From Phyllobacteriaceae bacterium UBA1940 (GTDB lineage Bacteria > Pseudomonadota > Alphaproteobacteria > Rhizobiales > Rhizobiaceae), in the NCBI GenBank assembly GCA_002336975.1, contig DDFA01000114.1:1-52768 (forward strand): a stretch of DNA of 52,768 bases, given 5' to 3'. The position numbers were made by a program, and so were the translations under genes. The notes beneath the pieces are model-generated. The model saw only the letters and a program-made list of their open reading frames with translations. It was not told the DNA's origin and did no database searches. Positions 1 to 7,701 of this stretch are shown piece after piece. Numbering within the stretch: position 1 is the first letter of the stretch; each line of letters opens with the position of its first letter.

Positions 1-331
1 ACTCAGGGACTGAAGTGGCGGAGGGTAAGGGCCTGTCGTCGAACTCTCTCTGGACGCCGGCAGAGCAAGTGTCCGGGGTCGTGCGAGTTGTATCGAACTT
101 CTGCGAAATGGCGGAGGAACATCACCTGCCCGCGAACGCACTCGGAACCCGCGCAGCGGCATGATTCTCTTGCGAAAGTCAGCGCATTCGATTGCGCGGT
201 CTTTCGCTGATGGGATTTCCGCCAAGCGTTTCATAATAGGTCGCGTTGACTCCAGAACAGTCTCCGGATCGGCTGGGGCTGCGAGCGTGTCCATACGCTG
301 GCAGACGTGTCGTCAACGCCCTCCGACGCCC
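1..331. other. Sequence left of the IS, no supported gene
   Basis: Only short open frames occur on either strand and none has a recognisable domain or a convincing ribosome-binding site. This stretch was contiguous with the sequence from 1531 before the insertion sequence arrived, so any gene here would now be interrupted, but I cannot identify one. Confidence 0.5.
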
Positions 332-340
332 TGTCGCCGG
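332..340. repeat. Target-site duplication, left copy
   Basis: The 9 bases TGTCGCCGG abut the left end of the insertion sequence and recur exactly at 1522-1530 next to the right end. A duplication of 8-10 bp is what ISAs1-family elements make on insertion. Perfect conservation suggests the insertion is fairly recent. Confidence 0.9.
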
Positions 341-360
341 CAGGGGAATCGCATTTGAGG
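341..360 (+). repeat. ISAs1-type terminal inverted repeat, left
   Basis: Left end of the insertion sequence. It pairs with 1501-1521 at 17 of 20 positions; mismatches are at positions 6, 7 and 19 counted from the outer end. Confidence 0.9.
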
Positions 361-415
361 TTGCGGATCGGCCAAGGATGCATTCTTGGGGCATCTCTTA
401 TGATGGAGATGCGCG

Positions 416-1516
416 ATGGGTGTGGTTTCGGATTGTTTTTCGGATCTTCCCGATCCGCGCTATGGGAACGCGCTGCGGCATGATTTCTTTGAACTTTTGA
501 CGATCTCGCTGCTGGTCACATTGTCTGGTGCGAGCAGTTGTGTCGATTTCGCTCTGTTTGCTCGATCGAAGGAACCGTTTCTGCGTCAATTCTTAAGGCT
601 GGAAGGTGGCGCGCCAAGCCACGACACCTTCTCGCGGCTCTTCCGCATGCTCGATCCTGACGCTTTCGCCGGCTGCCTCATGCGGCTTTCGGCCGATCTG
701 TCGAGCGCCACGCAGAAAGAGGGTGTGGTGGCGATCGATGGCAAGAGCCTGCGCGCCGCTTTCGAGCGGGTGCGCGGCGGCTCCCCGCTTGCACTCGTCA
801 ACGCTTTCGCCACAGGCAGCGGCCTCACGCTTGGCGCGTTTCGCGTACCGCAGGGGACCGGCGAAATCGCAGCGCTGCGGGCGCTTCTCGATCTTCTCGA
901 CCTCGACGGGCGCGTCGTTACGGCGGACGCTATCCATTGCCAAAGGGAGACTGCCCAGGCCATCCTCGACAAGGGTGCCGACTATGTGCTCGGCTTCAAA
1001 TCGAACCGCTTCGCCATGTATGACCCTTCTCTTTCTCAATGATCCTGCGGTTCAGCCAGACGACGAAGCACACTCGGTCGACGCCGATCACGGACGCATC
1101 GAGACGCGGCGACTGCGCCTCTTCAGCGAAGTTGCCTGGCTCGCCGAGCGCTCGGCCTTTCCCGGCCTCAAGGCGCTGGCCGATCTCAGGGCGACCCGCG
1201 AGACGCCGGACGGGCGCATCACGACGACCCGACGGCTTACCTCTTGTCCCGGCCGGTCGCCGCCAAGGCCGCGCTGGCTGCCGTCCGCGATCACTGGGCC
1301 ATCGAAAATAAACTCCACTGGGTTCTCGACGCCGTCCTCGATGAGGATCGCGCCCGCGCCCGCGCCGACAACGCTCCCTTCAACCTTGCCCTCCTGCGGC
1401 GCATCGCCCTCAACATTGCACGCTCAGAACCGTCGAACGGCTCCATCCGCGGCAAGATAAAGCGCGCAGCATGGGACGACGCATTCCTCGCCAAACTCAT
1501 CCTTCAAATGCGATAA
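416..1516 (+). pseudogene. ISAs1-family transposase, disrupted by two frameshifts
   Basis: Three segments in two frames assemble into one DDE transposase. Residues from 416 to about 1024 (first frame) hold the N-terminal associated domain and the catalytic-core motifs AIDGKSLR and VTADAIH. The next segment (about 1026-1236, shifted frame) holds the HGRIETRR motif. The last returns to the first frame near 1238 and carries the C-terminal DHWAIENKLHWVLD region, ending at 1514-1516. The first break, just after MYD, looks like loss of a few bases; the second, near the YYLLSRPV region, looks like loss of one base. ISAs1 transposases are normally a single frame of about 370 residues and are not known to use frameshifting, so I read this as decay rather than recoding. 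Confidence 0.88.
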
Positions 1517-1521
1517 CCCTG
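1501..1521 (-). repeat. ISAs1-type terminal inverted repeat, right
   Basis: Right end of the insertion sequence, the inverted partner of 341-360. It overlaps the transposase stop codon. Confidence 0.9.
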
Positions 1522-1530
1522 TGTCGCCGG
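1522..1530. repeat. Target-site duplication, right copy
   Basis: Exact second copy of TGTCGCCGG, identical to 332-340. Confidence 0.9.
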
Positions 1531-1663
1531 TACTTCGGATGTACAGCCGTTGGACCGATATGCTAGCGCAGATAAACTGGGTCGTGCGATGCCCATGGCC
1601 ACCAGCCAGCGGCGGATGACAGCGAACCAACTCCATCATGCCTAACACACCGATCAGGTCAGG

Positions 1664-2083
1664 TCAGGCAGCATCAATTGGCGGCTGCATCAAAACATCG
1701 ACGTCAATCTTCTCTTCTCGGAACACTTCGCGCGCGATGCGGAAAGCTTCCACGCCCGCTGGAACGCCGCAATAGACCGCGACCTGCATCAGTGTGTCGC
1801 GGATCTCCTCCAGCGTGCAGCCATTGGTGATGGCGCCCTTGAGATGGGTGCGGAACTCGTGCTGCCGGTTCAGCGCGCTGAGGAGGCACAGGTTGTTGAG
1901 GCTGCGCTGCTTATCCGAAAGGGCGGTTCGGCCCCAGATATGGCCCCAACAATACTCGGTTAGGAAGGCCTGGAAACCCTTGCTGAAGGCATCGGCGTTG
2001 TTGATGGCATTCTCAACATAGGCCTCGCCGAGAACGCGCTTGCGGCTTTGAAGCCCAACTTCGTAAAGTTCGCGATCCGCCAT
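1664..2083 (-). CDS. Carboxymuconolactone decarboxylase (CMD) family protein
   Basis: 139 residues, all helical in character and the usual length for single-domain CMD proteins. The C-terminal half carries the family signature: a segment HLKGAITNGCTLEEIRDTL followed by VAVYCGVPAGVEAFRIA. The N-terminal half (ENA..NADAFSKGFQAFLTEYCWGHIWGR) resembles PcaC-type 4-carboxymuconolactone decarboxylases more than the AhpD peroxidase-linked type, because no CxxC pair is present. It is the last gene of a minus-strand set after a tautomerase and a dipeptidase-like protein. That set hints at breakdown of an unsaturated diacid or lactone, but the substrate cannot be read from sequence. There is a 131-base gap to the upstream gene and only a weak ribosome-binding site. 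Confidence 0.85.
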   Translation of the reverse strand: MADRELYEVGLQSRKRVLGEAYVENAINNADAFSKGFQAFLTEYCWGHIWGRTALSDKQRSLNNLCLLSALNRQHEFRTHLKGAITNGCTLEEIRDTLMQVAVYCGVPAGVEAFRIAREVFREEKIDVDVLMQPPIDAA

Positions 2084-2214
2084 TTCTGTTTAACCGTCCA
2101 TTGCCCGAGATGAAGAGGAACGGGCACGCTCGGGTTTCCGGCGTACCCGCGAAGAATGCCCAAGGGAGGACAACCAATCCAGGAGAGTCCTGCAAGGCGC
2201 TCCCGGACCTCGGA

Positions 2215-3243
2215 CTACTCTCCCCAGACTTCCTTGAAGACGCGTAGGAAGTTGCCGCCGAGAATCTTCTGCGCGTCTTCCTCGCTATAGCCGCGCCGCA
2301 AGAGCGCGCGCGTCAGGTTTTTAGCTTTGCGACGCTCGTCGAGGTCGGGCAGGTAGCGCACCTTCGGTGCCTTGCCTAGGCCGCGCGCCTTGCTGTGGAG
2401 GGTACGGACCTCGAGTTCGGTGCGCCCCTCGCCGGCATCGAGGCCAAAGCCGACATGATCGATGCCGATCTTGTTTACCATGTAGTCGATCTGGTCGATG
2501 AATTGGTCCATCGTTGCGCCCGTCTCATCGGCACCCGGCGCGATCACTTGGTTGTAGGCCGAGGCGCCGATAACGCCGCCCTTAGCTGCAAGCGCGACCA
2601 GCGTTTCGTCGTCGACGTTGCGCGGTGCATTGCACAGCGCCTTGGCGTTGCTGTGGGAGAAGATGACCGGCTGGCGAGATTCGCGGATCGTGTCGAGTGC
2701 GGTATTCGGGCCGGCGTGAGAGAGGTCGATCACAATACCGGCGTCGTTGAACGCATGCACCAGCGACACGCCGAACTTGCTGAGGCCGCTGTCGTTCTTT
2801 TCGCCGCAGCCGTCGCCGGCCGCGTTCTTCGACTGGTAGACTACTTGCGAGACGCTGATGCCGAGGCGCTTGGCCATCGGCACGAGGCTGAGATCCTCCT
2901 CCACCCAGTCCGAGTTCTGCGCGGTGAGGATGAAGGCCGTCTTGCCTTCCGCCTTTGCCTTGTGGACTTGGGCGACGCTGTGGGCGATGGCGAGTCGGTC
3001 CGCGCGCTCGGCGACACGCGTATACCAAGTGGAAAGGTTGCGCGCCAGGTCGGCGAAATCGTCGTAGAGCCAAATCGCGTCCACCAGGATGGCCGTGAGG
3101 CCGCCTTCGCGCATCGAATCGTAATAGTCGGGCTTCTCCTCGCGCGTGAAGAGATACATCAAATGCGTCGGGTCGCGCCCGTCAACGATGAGCGCCTTGT
3201 CGTGAACCAAATCTACCCTGTCTTCAGCCACAGTCTTGTCCAA
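2215..3243 (-). CDS. M19 membrane-dipeptidase-like protein with altered metal site
   Basis: 342 residues matching the M19 (renal dipeptidase) fold in order: VDGRDP near residue 21, QNSDWVEEDLSLV near 110, the KNAAGDGCGEKNDSGLSKFG segment, IDLSHAG, PVIFSHSNAKAL, HVGFGLDAGEG and a C-terminal GGNFLRVFKEVWGE. Canonical members bind two zinc ions with an HxD pair in DGHND, a bridging Glu in EGG, and two later His. Here the HxD pair is replaced (DGRDP) and the Glu position reads Gln, while both later His remain. A sizeable bacterial M19 subfamily carries QN in place of EGG, so this is probably a functional divergent enzyme rather than a dead one, but peptide hydrolysis should not be assumed. It lies 36 bases after the tautomerase gene, probably in one operon. 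Confidence 0.8.
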   Translation of the reverse strand: MDKTVAEDRVDLVHDKALIVDGRDPTHLMYLFTREEKPDYYDSMREGGLTAILVDAIWLYDDFADLARNLSTWYTRVAERADRLAIAHSVAQVHKAKAEGKTAFILTAQNSDWVEEDLSLVPMAKRLGISVSQVVYQSKNAAGDGCGEKNDSGLSKFGVSLVHAFNDAGIVIDLSHAGPNTALDTIRESRQPVIFSHSNAKALCNAPRNVDDETLVALAAKGGVIGASAYNQVIAPGADETGATMDQFIDQIDYMVNKIGIDHVGFGLDAGEGRTELEVRTLHSKARGLGKAPKVRYLPDLDERRKAKNLTRALLRRGYSEEDAQKILGGNFLRVFKEVWGE

Positions 3244-3279
3244 TCTCGCGTTTGAATGGGTCCCGTATCCGTTGCCGGC

Positions 3280-3495
3280 CTACTCTTTCTGCATGTATTT
3301 CGGCGGCTCCTTGTAGTCGGAGACAAGCTGTCCGCCTTTCGACCAATGTGTGGTCGGGACATCGACAAACAGAACCCGGACGATATCCTTTGGCGCCTTT
3401 GTCGCCTTCGAGATCACATCGGCAATCCCGTCCGCAACTTCTGCCCGCATCTCGTGAGTCCTTTCAGAGAACCAGTGAACCGTTACAATAGGCAT
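3280..3495 (-). CDS. 4-oxalocrotonate tautomerase family protein
   Basis: 71 residues. I chose the start at 3495 because it gives Met-Pro-Ile-Val; the family needs an N-terminal Pro (after Met removal) as catalytic base, and a GGAG sequence lies at a good distance upstream. An ATG 21 codons further out would bury that Pro. The segment SERTHEMRAEVADGIADVI supplies the conserved Arg region. Such enzymes isomerise enol and keto forms of unsaturated acids and assemble as hexamers. First gene of the minus-strand set with the dipeptidase-like and CMD genes, divergent from the IclR regulator gene. Confidence 0.88.
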   Translation of the reverse strand: MPIVTVHWFSERTHEMRAEVADGIADVISKATKAPKDIVRVLFVDVPTTHWSKGGQLVSDYKEPPKYMQKE

Positions 3496-3574
3496 GTCCG
3501 CTCCAATGTCCGATGTGAGGAAGTCTGAGGCACGGCATACTAGCCGCGGCCCGAGCAAGTCAACTATCTTTTAT

Positions 3575-3595
3575 GATAATAAATGAAATTTTATC
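3575..3595. promoter_or_regulatory. AT-rich imperfect palindrome, candidate IclR operator
   Basis: In the divergent gap between the tautomerase gene and the IclR gene, a 21-bp element starts GATAA and ends TTATC. The five outer base pairs are perfect and seven of ten pairs match overall. The region is much more AT-rich than its surroundings. IclR regulators usually bind palindromes beside their own divergent promoters, so this is a reasonable operator candidate. It is weak as a motif. Confidence 0.4.
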
Positions 3596-3642
3596 TATAT
3601 TAAAGATTGCCATTGTTTCGCGCGAAAGGTAACGAGATCGGC

Positions 3643-4455
3643 ATGAGAACCACCAAGGCGACGGCGAACCACGAGGGCGCAACTGGTCCCGTGAGCCGAG
3701 TGAAGAGCGTGCGCAAGATGGCCGCCATCATCCGGTTGGTGGCAGCGCACGATCCCGGCGGAATCCGTCTGAAGACGATCTGCGACGAACTGGGTTTCAA
3801 GTCGGCGGGCGCGCACCATCTTCTCCAGACGCTCGCAGCCGAGAAGCTGATCGCATTCGACGCGTCCACCAAGCGCTATCACCTTGCGCTGGAGCTGATC
3901 CTGCTTTGCCGCAGCGCCTATCCGATGAAGATTGCGGACTATTGCTCGGGGCTACTCCAGCGTGTCGCGGAGGCGACCGAGGACACGGTGATCCTCTATG
4001 TCCGCTCCGGTTTCCATGCGATCTGCGTCGACCGGGCCGAAGGCAGCTATCCGGTTCGTGCCCTGACGATCGATGTCGGGGATCGTCGCCCGATCGGCTA
4101 TGGCGCAGGCCCGATGGCGCTGCTCGCCTATCTGCCCGATGGGGAGGTGGACGAGATCCTGAAGATGAACCAGCGCGCCTATGTTGATCTCAATCTTCCT
4201 TCGAACGAGGCGGCCCTGCGGGCGCAGGTCGAGAGGTCGCGGCAGGCTGGCTTCGTACGCAACAACGGCGAGATCAACCCGAAGGTCTCGGCCGTGGCCA
4301 TCCCCGTTCGCAACGGGGAGGGAACTATCGTGGCGGGCGTGTCGGTAGTCGCCATCCTGGAACGTCTCCAGGACGAACGGGCGGCGACCATCGCGGCGCT
4401 GCTGGCAAAGGAAGTTTCCAGGGTGACCATTCCGGCGATGTCGCTCACCGGCTGA
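3643..4455 (+). CDS. IclR family transcriptional regulator
   Basis: 270 residues from the ATG at 3643. A TTG at 3607 is in frame but lacks a good ribosome-binding site, whereas GAGA precedes 3643. The N-terminal winged helix-turn-helix covers VKSVRKMAAIIRLVAAHDPGG through GFKSAGAHHLLQTL. The C-terminal GAF-like effector domain contains YVRSGFHAICVDRAEGSYPVR, GDRRPIGYGAGPMALLAYLP and SAVAIPVRNGEGTIVAGVSV, all in the usual places. It is transcribed away from the tautomerase set and most likely controls it. The effector is unknown; related regulators respond to aromatic or small organic acids. Confidence 0.9.
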   Translation: MRTTKATANHEGATGPVSRVKSVRKMAAIIRLVAAHDPGGIRLKTICDELGFKSAGAHHLLQTLAAEKLIAFDASTKRYHLALELILLCRSAYPMKIADYCSGLLQRVAEATEDTVILYVRSGFHAICVDRAEGSYPVRALTIDVGDRRPIGYGAGPMALLAYLPDGEVDEILKMNQRAYVDLNLPSNEAALRAQVERSRQAGFVRNNGEINPKVSAVAIPVRNGEGTIVAGVSVVAILERLQDERAATIAALLAKEVSRVTIPAMSLTG

Positions 4456-4495
4456 CGCCGCCCGGGCGGGGTGGCGCGTGTTCGTCATGCCGGAA

Positions 4496-5020
4496 TTAGC
4501 GGGGGGTCTTGGGGCCGATCGCTGGATAGGCGTCGCCGTGGTGCCACGGGAACACCAGGAAGAACCACTTGTTGAGCCGGTTGACGTAGTTGAACCAGCT
4601 CCACAGCAGGTCTTCCAGTTCCGACTTAGTCTCGACGGTGTCAAAAGCCTCAACGATGTCGTGACAGTAGGCAACGAGCTTCGGCATGTTGAGCCACGGC
4701 GCGGGGCATGCCGGCAGGTCGACGTCGCCCATCAGCTTGGCCATGTGAACGCTGATATATTTCCACATGCGCTTGCACTGCTCGACGTCGAACACCGGGT
4801 CCTTGAGTGCCGACTTCACCGCCGGCTCGGCCGTCCACCAGCCGAGCGCCTGCGTGTCACACACGAGGAAAAAAAGGTTGCCGAAGGCCTGGCCGTCCGT
4901 ACCGGCGCCGCTCGGAAACTCAAGCGCACGCGCCATGCGCACTTCTTCCGGCTCTTCCCACCAGATGCGGTCGATTTCCTGCTCGAGCGCGTCCTTCACA
5001 TCTTTCCAATGCTTGCCCAT
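4496..5020 (-). CDS. Helical protein, possibly a cucumopine-synthase C-terminal-like domain
   Basis: 174 residues rich in Trp and helix-forming segments (IDRIWWEEPEEVRMARALEF, WKYISVHMAKLMG, LEDLLWSWFNYVNRLNKWFF), without a signal peptide or catalytic signature I can name. It begins 2 bases after the stop of the upstream cyclophilin-like gene, so the two are surely co-translated. My best reading is a helical-bundle domain of the type described at the C-terminus of cucumopine-synthase-like proteins of rhizobia, here as a separate chain; this rests on recall of the family, not on a search. If wrong, it is a conserved hypothetical protein. Confidence 0.45.
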   Translation of the reverse strand: MGKHWKDVKDALEQEIDRIWWEEPEEVRMARALEFPSGAGTDGQAFGNLFFLVCDTQALGWWTAEPAVKSALKDPVFDVEQCKRMWKYISVHMAKLMGDVDLPACPAPWLNMPKLVAYCHDIVEAFDTVETKSELEDLLWSWFNYVNRLNKWFFLVFPWHHGDAYPAIGPKTPR

Positions 5021-5022
5021 GT

Positions 5023-5487
5023 TTAACCCTTCACGCGTTCGACGGTGATGATCGAGAGTTCATGCCTGCGGTAAGACGCTTGCCAGACATCGCGTCCAAG
5101 CTGCCAATAAAAATCGATGTCTTCCGGCAGCACGAGAGCGATGACTGGGCCGCGCGCCACCAGCGGCTCGGTGATATGGGGCCCGTAGCCGAACGACATG
5201 TCGTTCCCACCTGAATAGAGCACATCGCCCGCCTTCAACTGGCTGAGCAGGATCGGCACACCGCCGAACGGGGCAGCCTGCGACCCTGCGTGGGTAGGGT
5301 GCCGCGGCGGGCGCCCGCGCGAAAGGAAATAGTCGCCCGTCGACATCGTATGGTCGGCGGCCATGCGTAGCGGCTTCTCGGTTACCGTAAGAAACGCCTT
5401 AAGCACTTCCACGGAAAGGTCGCTCCGCAGCCGCGCCCGCGCGCGGGCCTTCGACTGGTTGGTCGAGATTTCAATAAGATCGCTCAT
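5023..5487 (-). CDS. Small cyclophilin-fold-like protein (DUF3830/opine-synthase-like), putative
   Basis: 154 residues from the ATG at 5487, preceded by an AGGTG sequence; a longer frame to 5610 is unlikely because it would cross the operator region. The C-terminal half (PFGGVPILLSQLKAGDVLYSGGNDMSFGYGP followed by ARGPVIALVLPE) has the beta-rich pattern of cyclophilin-like DUF3830 proteins. Mikopine and cucumopine synthases use a cyclophilin-like fold, which with the helical partner gene downstream suggests a split protein of that type. No catalytic residue is assigned. It is divergent from a GntR regulator gene with an operator-like palindrome between. Confidence 0.45.
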   Translation of the reverse strand: MSDLIEISTNQSKARARARLRSDLSVEVLKAFLTVTEKPLRMAADHTMSTGDYFLSRGRPPRHPTHAGSQAAPFGGVPILLSQLKAGDVLYSGGNDMSFGYGPHITEPLVARGPVIALVLPEDIDFYWQLGRDVWQASYRRHELSIITVERVKG

Positions 5488-5565
5488 CCTACACCTGATC
5501 TTCCTCGATTGACCTACTGGCCACGGCTTTGCCCGAAGCGCTGATAATGCCGCCCATGGAACGAG

Positions 5566-5577
5566 ATCGTATACAAT
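5566..5577. promoter_or_regulatory. Operator candidate for the GntR/FadR-type regulator
   Basis: ATCGTATACAAT matches the palindrome ATTGTATACAAT at 11 of 12 positions. GTATAC-centred sites are typical for the FCD subgroup of GntR regulators. It lies in the divergent gap between the cyclophilin-like gene start (5487) and the regulator gene, where it could control both. Confidence 0.6.
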
Positions 5578-5646
5578 ATTGTTTGTTCCATGGCTTGAAC
5601 GGTTTGGCAAGAGACCTTAGAATGAAGAGGTCGGACAACGAGCCAG

Positions 5647-6417
5647 TTGAGCGAAACGGAAGGCCTTCCGGTATCCTGCTGCGAGAGGGCCGTAGGGGAA
5701 CGAACGCACTTGCCAACTCCACCGAAATCGCAGGAACGTTCGCTACGGGTGAAAGCGCATCACGAGATGGTTTACTTGACGCTGCGCGACGACATCGTCG
5801 AGCAGCGTATCGGCAGCGGCGAGAAGCTGCTCGAGGTCGCGCTTGCCCACCGCTTCAACGTCTCCCGCACGCCTATCCGCGAAGCCCTCCACCGCCTCGA
5901 ACGCGACGGACTGGTAACGCGCACCCTAAATGTCGGCACCACTGTCGCGAAGAATTCCAGACGGACCATCCGCGACTATCTCGAGACGGTGATGGCGCTC
6001 GAATCATTTGCCATCGAGAAATGGATGACAGTCGGGTGGACGAAATCCGGCATCAAACGCCTGAAAGCGCTGCAGGCCGATATGAAGGCTGCCTATCGCG
6101 ACAAGGATGTTGACCGCTACGAGAACGCCAACCGGCTGTTTCATGTCTTCTTCATCAAGCAGAGCGGCAATGCGCATCTCAGCGAGGTGGTTGAGGCTAC
6201 CAAACGCAAGATGTACGACATGGCGGCCGAGAGCTTTCCCTCCGCCTTTCACATCGAGCAATATCTCGTCGATCACGATCGGATCGTGGCTGCGATCGAG
6301 CGGCTGGACGCGCCGGCGGCCGTGGCGATGATGCGCGCCCATCTGCGCAACGTGGGCGACAACCTCCTCGGGCGGCCCAGATCGTCCAGGGCATTGATGA
6401 GGGCCGCGGCCCGGTAA
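5647..6417 (+). CDS. GntR family regulator, FCD (FadR) subfamily
   Basis: Up to 256 residues. The winged helix-turn-helix is clear (GSGEKLLEVALAHRFNVSRTPIREALHRLERDGLV), followed by an all-helical FCD domain (DYLETVMALESFAIEKWM, YENANRLFHVFFIKQSGN, HIEQYLVDHDRIVAAIE, MMRAHLRNVGDNLL) that holds the metal- and ligand-binding His residues of this subgroup. The start is uncertain: 5647 is TTG, and an in-frame GTG at 5749 gives a more usual short N-terminus. It is transcribed away from the cyclophilin-like/helical pair, whose control it likely exerts through the GTATAC palindrome. Confidence 0.88.
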   Translation: MSETEGLPVSCCERAVGERTHLPTPPKSQERSLRVKAHHEMVYLTLRDDIVEQRIGSGEKLLEVALAHRFNVSRTPIREALHRLERDGLVTRTLNVGTTVAKNSRRTIRDYLETVMALESFAIEKWMTVGWTKSGIKRLKALQADMKAAYRDKDVDRYENANRLFHVFFIKQSGNAHLSEVVEATKRKMYDMAAESFPSAFHIEQYLVDHDRIVAAIERLDAPAAVAMMRAHLRNVGDNLLGRPRSSRALMRAAAR

Positions 6418-6437
6418 GCGCCTGAGGCGCAAGCGTC

Positions 6438-7370
6438 TCAGGCGACGCTCCAGTCGGTCAGCGTGTCCCGCACCAGCGCGGTAAAGGCGTCGGTGAGGCG
6501 CGACGACTGCTTCTGGTCAGGCAACACCACCCCGAAGGCGATCGGAGGGACGTACTCCTTCAGGTCCAGGTAGCGGATCTTCTCCTTCTCTCCGGGCGCG
6601 CCGAGTTTGGAGTTGAAGGCAAGGATCGCATAGCCCTGTCCCGAAGCGACGAGGTTCTGGATGATATGCGTCGAGCCGGTCCGGAAAGTGATGTTGGGTT
6701 TCAGCCCGTAGCGCTCGAATGAGGCGACGATGCGTTCGCGGCATTCGGGCAGGTCGAGCAGGATGAGCGGCTTGCGCGTGAGGTCGAAGAGGCTCACGGA
6801 ATCGCTGTCCTGATTCTCGTCGCTGCTGGCCATCGCCACGCGCTGGTTGACCTCGAAAAGCTTCTCGAAGGTCAATCCCTTGCCGAGCATCAGGTCGTAT
6901 GTCAGCGCGACGTCTATGGACCCGCATTTGAGCTGGTTGGAAAGTCCCGCCAGCGTGTCTTCGCGCAGGTCGATGGAAATGGCGGGATATTTCTTCTTCA
7001 TCGCCTGCAAGATCGGCGGCATCACATGGGGCGCGGCGGTTGGAAAGCAGCCGACGCGGATCGTTCCGGAGAGCCGGACGCTGAGCAACGCCGCCGTCTC
7101 CTCGAACTTGCGGGCCTGGTCCAGAAGGCGCCCGGCTTCCTCCATCAGGGTCGTTCCCGCAGGCGTCAGCGAGAGGCCGCGCCCGGGCTGGCGCAGGAAG
7201 ATGCGCACGCGCAGCAGGTCCTCGATATTGTTGATGGCTGCATTGACGGAAGCCTGCGACACGCCCAGCGCCTGTGCGGCGGCGGCGATGCTCCCCTGCT
7301 GGGCAGCCTCGACGGTGAACGCGACATGACGAATGTTCCAGCGCACAATACCTACCATCTTGCGGGTCAC
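6438..7370 (-). CDS. LysR family transcriptional regulator
   Basis: 310 residues. The N-terminal winged helix-turn-helix covers FTVEAAQQGSIAAAAQALGVSQASVNAAINNIEDLL with RIFLRQPGRGLSLTPAG, slightly divergent from the usual sqsavS pattern. Residues from about 100 form the substrate-binding domain (GTIRVGCFPTAAPHVMPPIL, SIDVALTYDL). The start could also be the Met at 7358. It follows the VOC gene on the same strand after a 331-base gap and ends 20 bases from the convergent GntR gene. The inferred targets are the VOC gene and the amine-oxidase/amidohydrolase genes. Confidence 0.9.
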   Translation of the reverse strand: MTRKMVGIVRWNIRHVAFTVEAAQQGSIAAAAQALGVSQASVNAAINNIEDLLRVRIFLRQPGRGLSLTPAGTTLMEEAGRLLDQARKFEETAALLSVRLSGTIRVGCFPTAAPHVMPPILQAMKKKYPAISIDLREDTLAGLSNQLKCGSIDVALTYDLMLGKGLTFEKLFEVNQRVAMASSDENQDSDSVSLFDLTRKPLILLDLPECRERIVASFERYGLKPNITFRTGSTHIIQNLVASGQGYAILAFNSKLGAPGEKEKIRYLDLKEYVPPIAFGVVLPDQKQSSRLTDAFTALVRDTLTDWSVA

Positions 7371-7701
7371 TAAGAAGTCCGGATGGTAGCATCAAGACGA
7401 GGGGAACTGAACACCATGCACGGCCCTGAATCCGCTTTAACAAATTCTTTCTCGGCGGAAACTGCGCCGCCGGCGGTTGTGGTCCATCGAAGGCCAGACT
7501 CGCAATACGGGTATTCAGTTGTCAGTGCCGGCTGCGAACCGAAGTCGGCTGGTCGGCATCGCAGCTTCGATCGATATGGTAGTCGTTTGTTAACCTGAGT
7601 TCAGAGCCGTGGAACACCATGCTGGTTGACGCCGAGACAACCTTTTCCTCGCCTGTGGCCGCCTTGCATCTGCGATCCGGGCTGGAAGCGTTTCCTGCGG
7701 C
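7371..7701. other. Intergenic stretch upstream of the LysR gene
   Basis: 331 bases between the end of the VOC gene and the LysR start. No credible coding frame, RNA gene or strong terminator was seen. It presumably holds the LysR promoter; no motif could be assigned with confidence. Confidence 0.5.

Larger units (their letters stand above)
341..1521 (+). mobile_element. ISAs1-family insertion sequence (1181 bp, full length, inactive transposase)
   Basis: The element is bounded by imperfect terminal inverted repeats: 341-360 starts CAGGGG and the reverse complement of 1501-1521 starts CAGGGT. They match at 17 of 20 positions, with the shared core ATCGCATTTGA. A perfect 9-bp direct duplication flanks it at 332-340 and 1522-1530. 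Its single cargo is an ISAs1-type DDE transposase whose stop codon (1514-1516) lies inside the right inverted repeat, a compact layout typical of the family. Both ends are intact, so the element could still be mobilised in trans by a relative, but its own transposase is broken. Confidence 0.92.

Noticed and set aside
1011..1050. Programmed frameshift in the ISAs1 transposase
   Set aside because: No slippery heptamer is present, a second break occurs downstream, and the family uses a single frame; simple decay explains it better.
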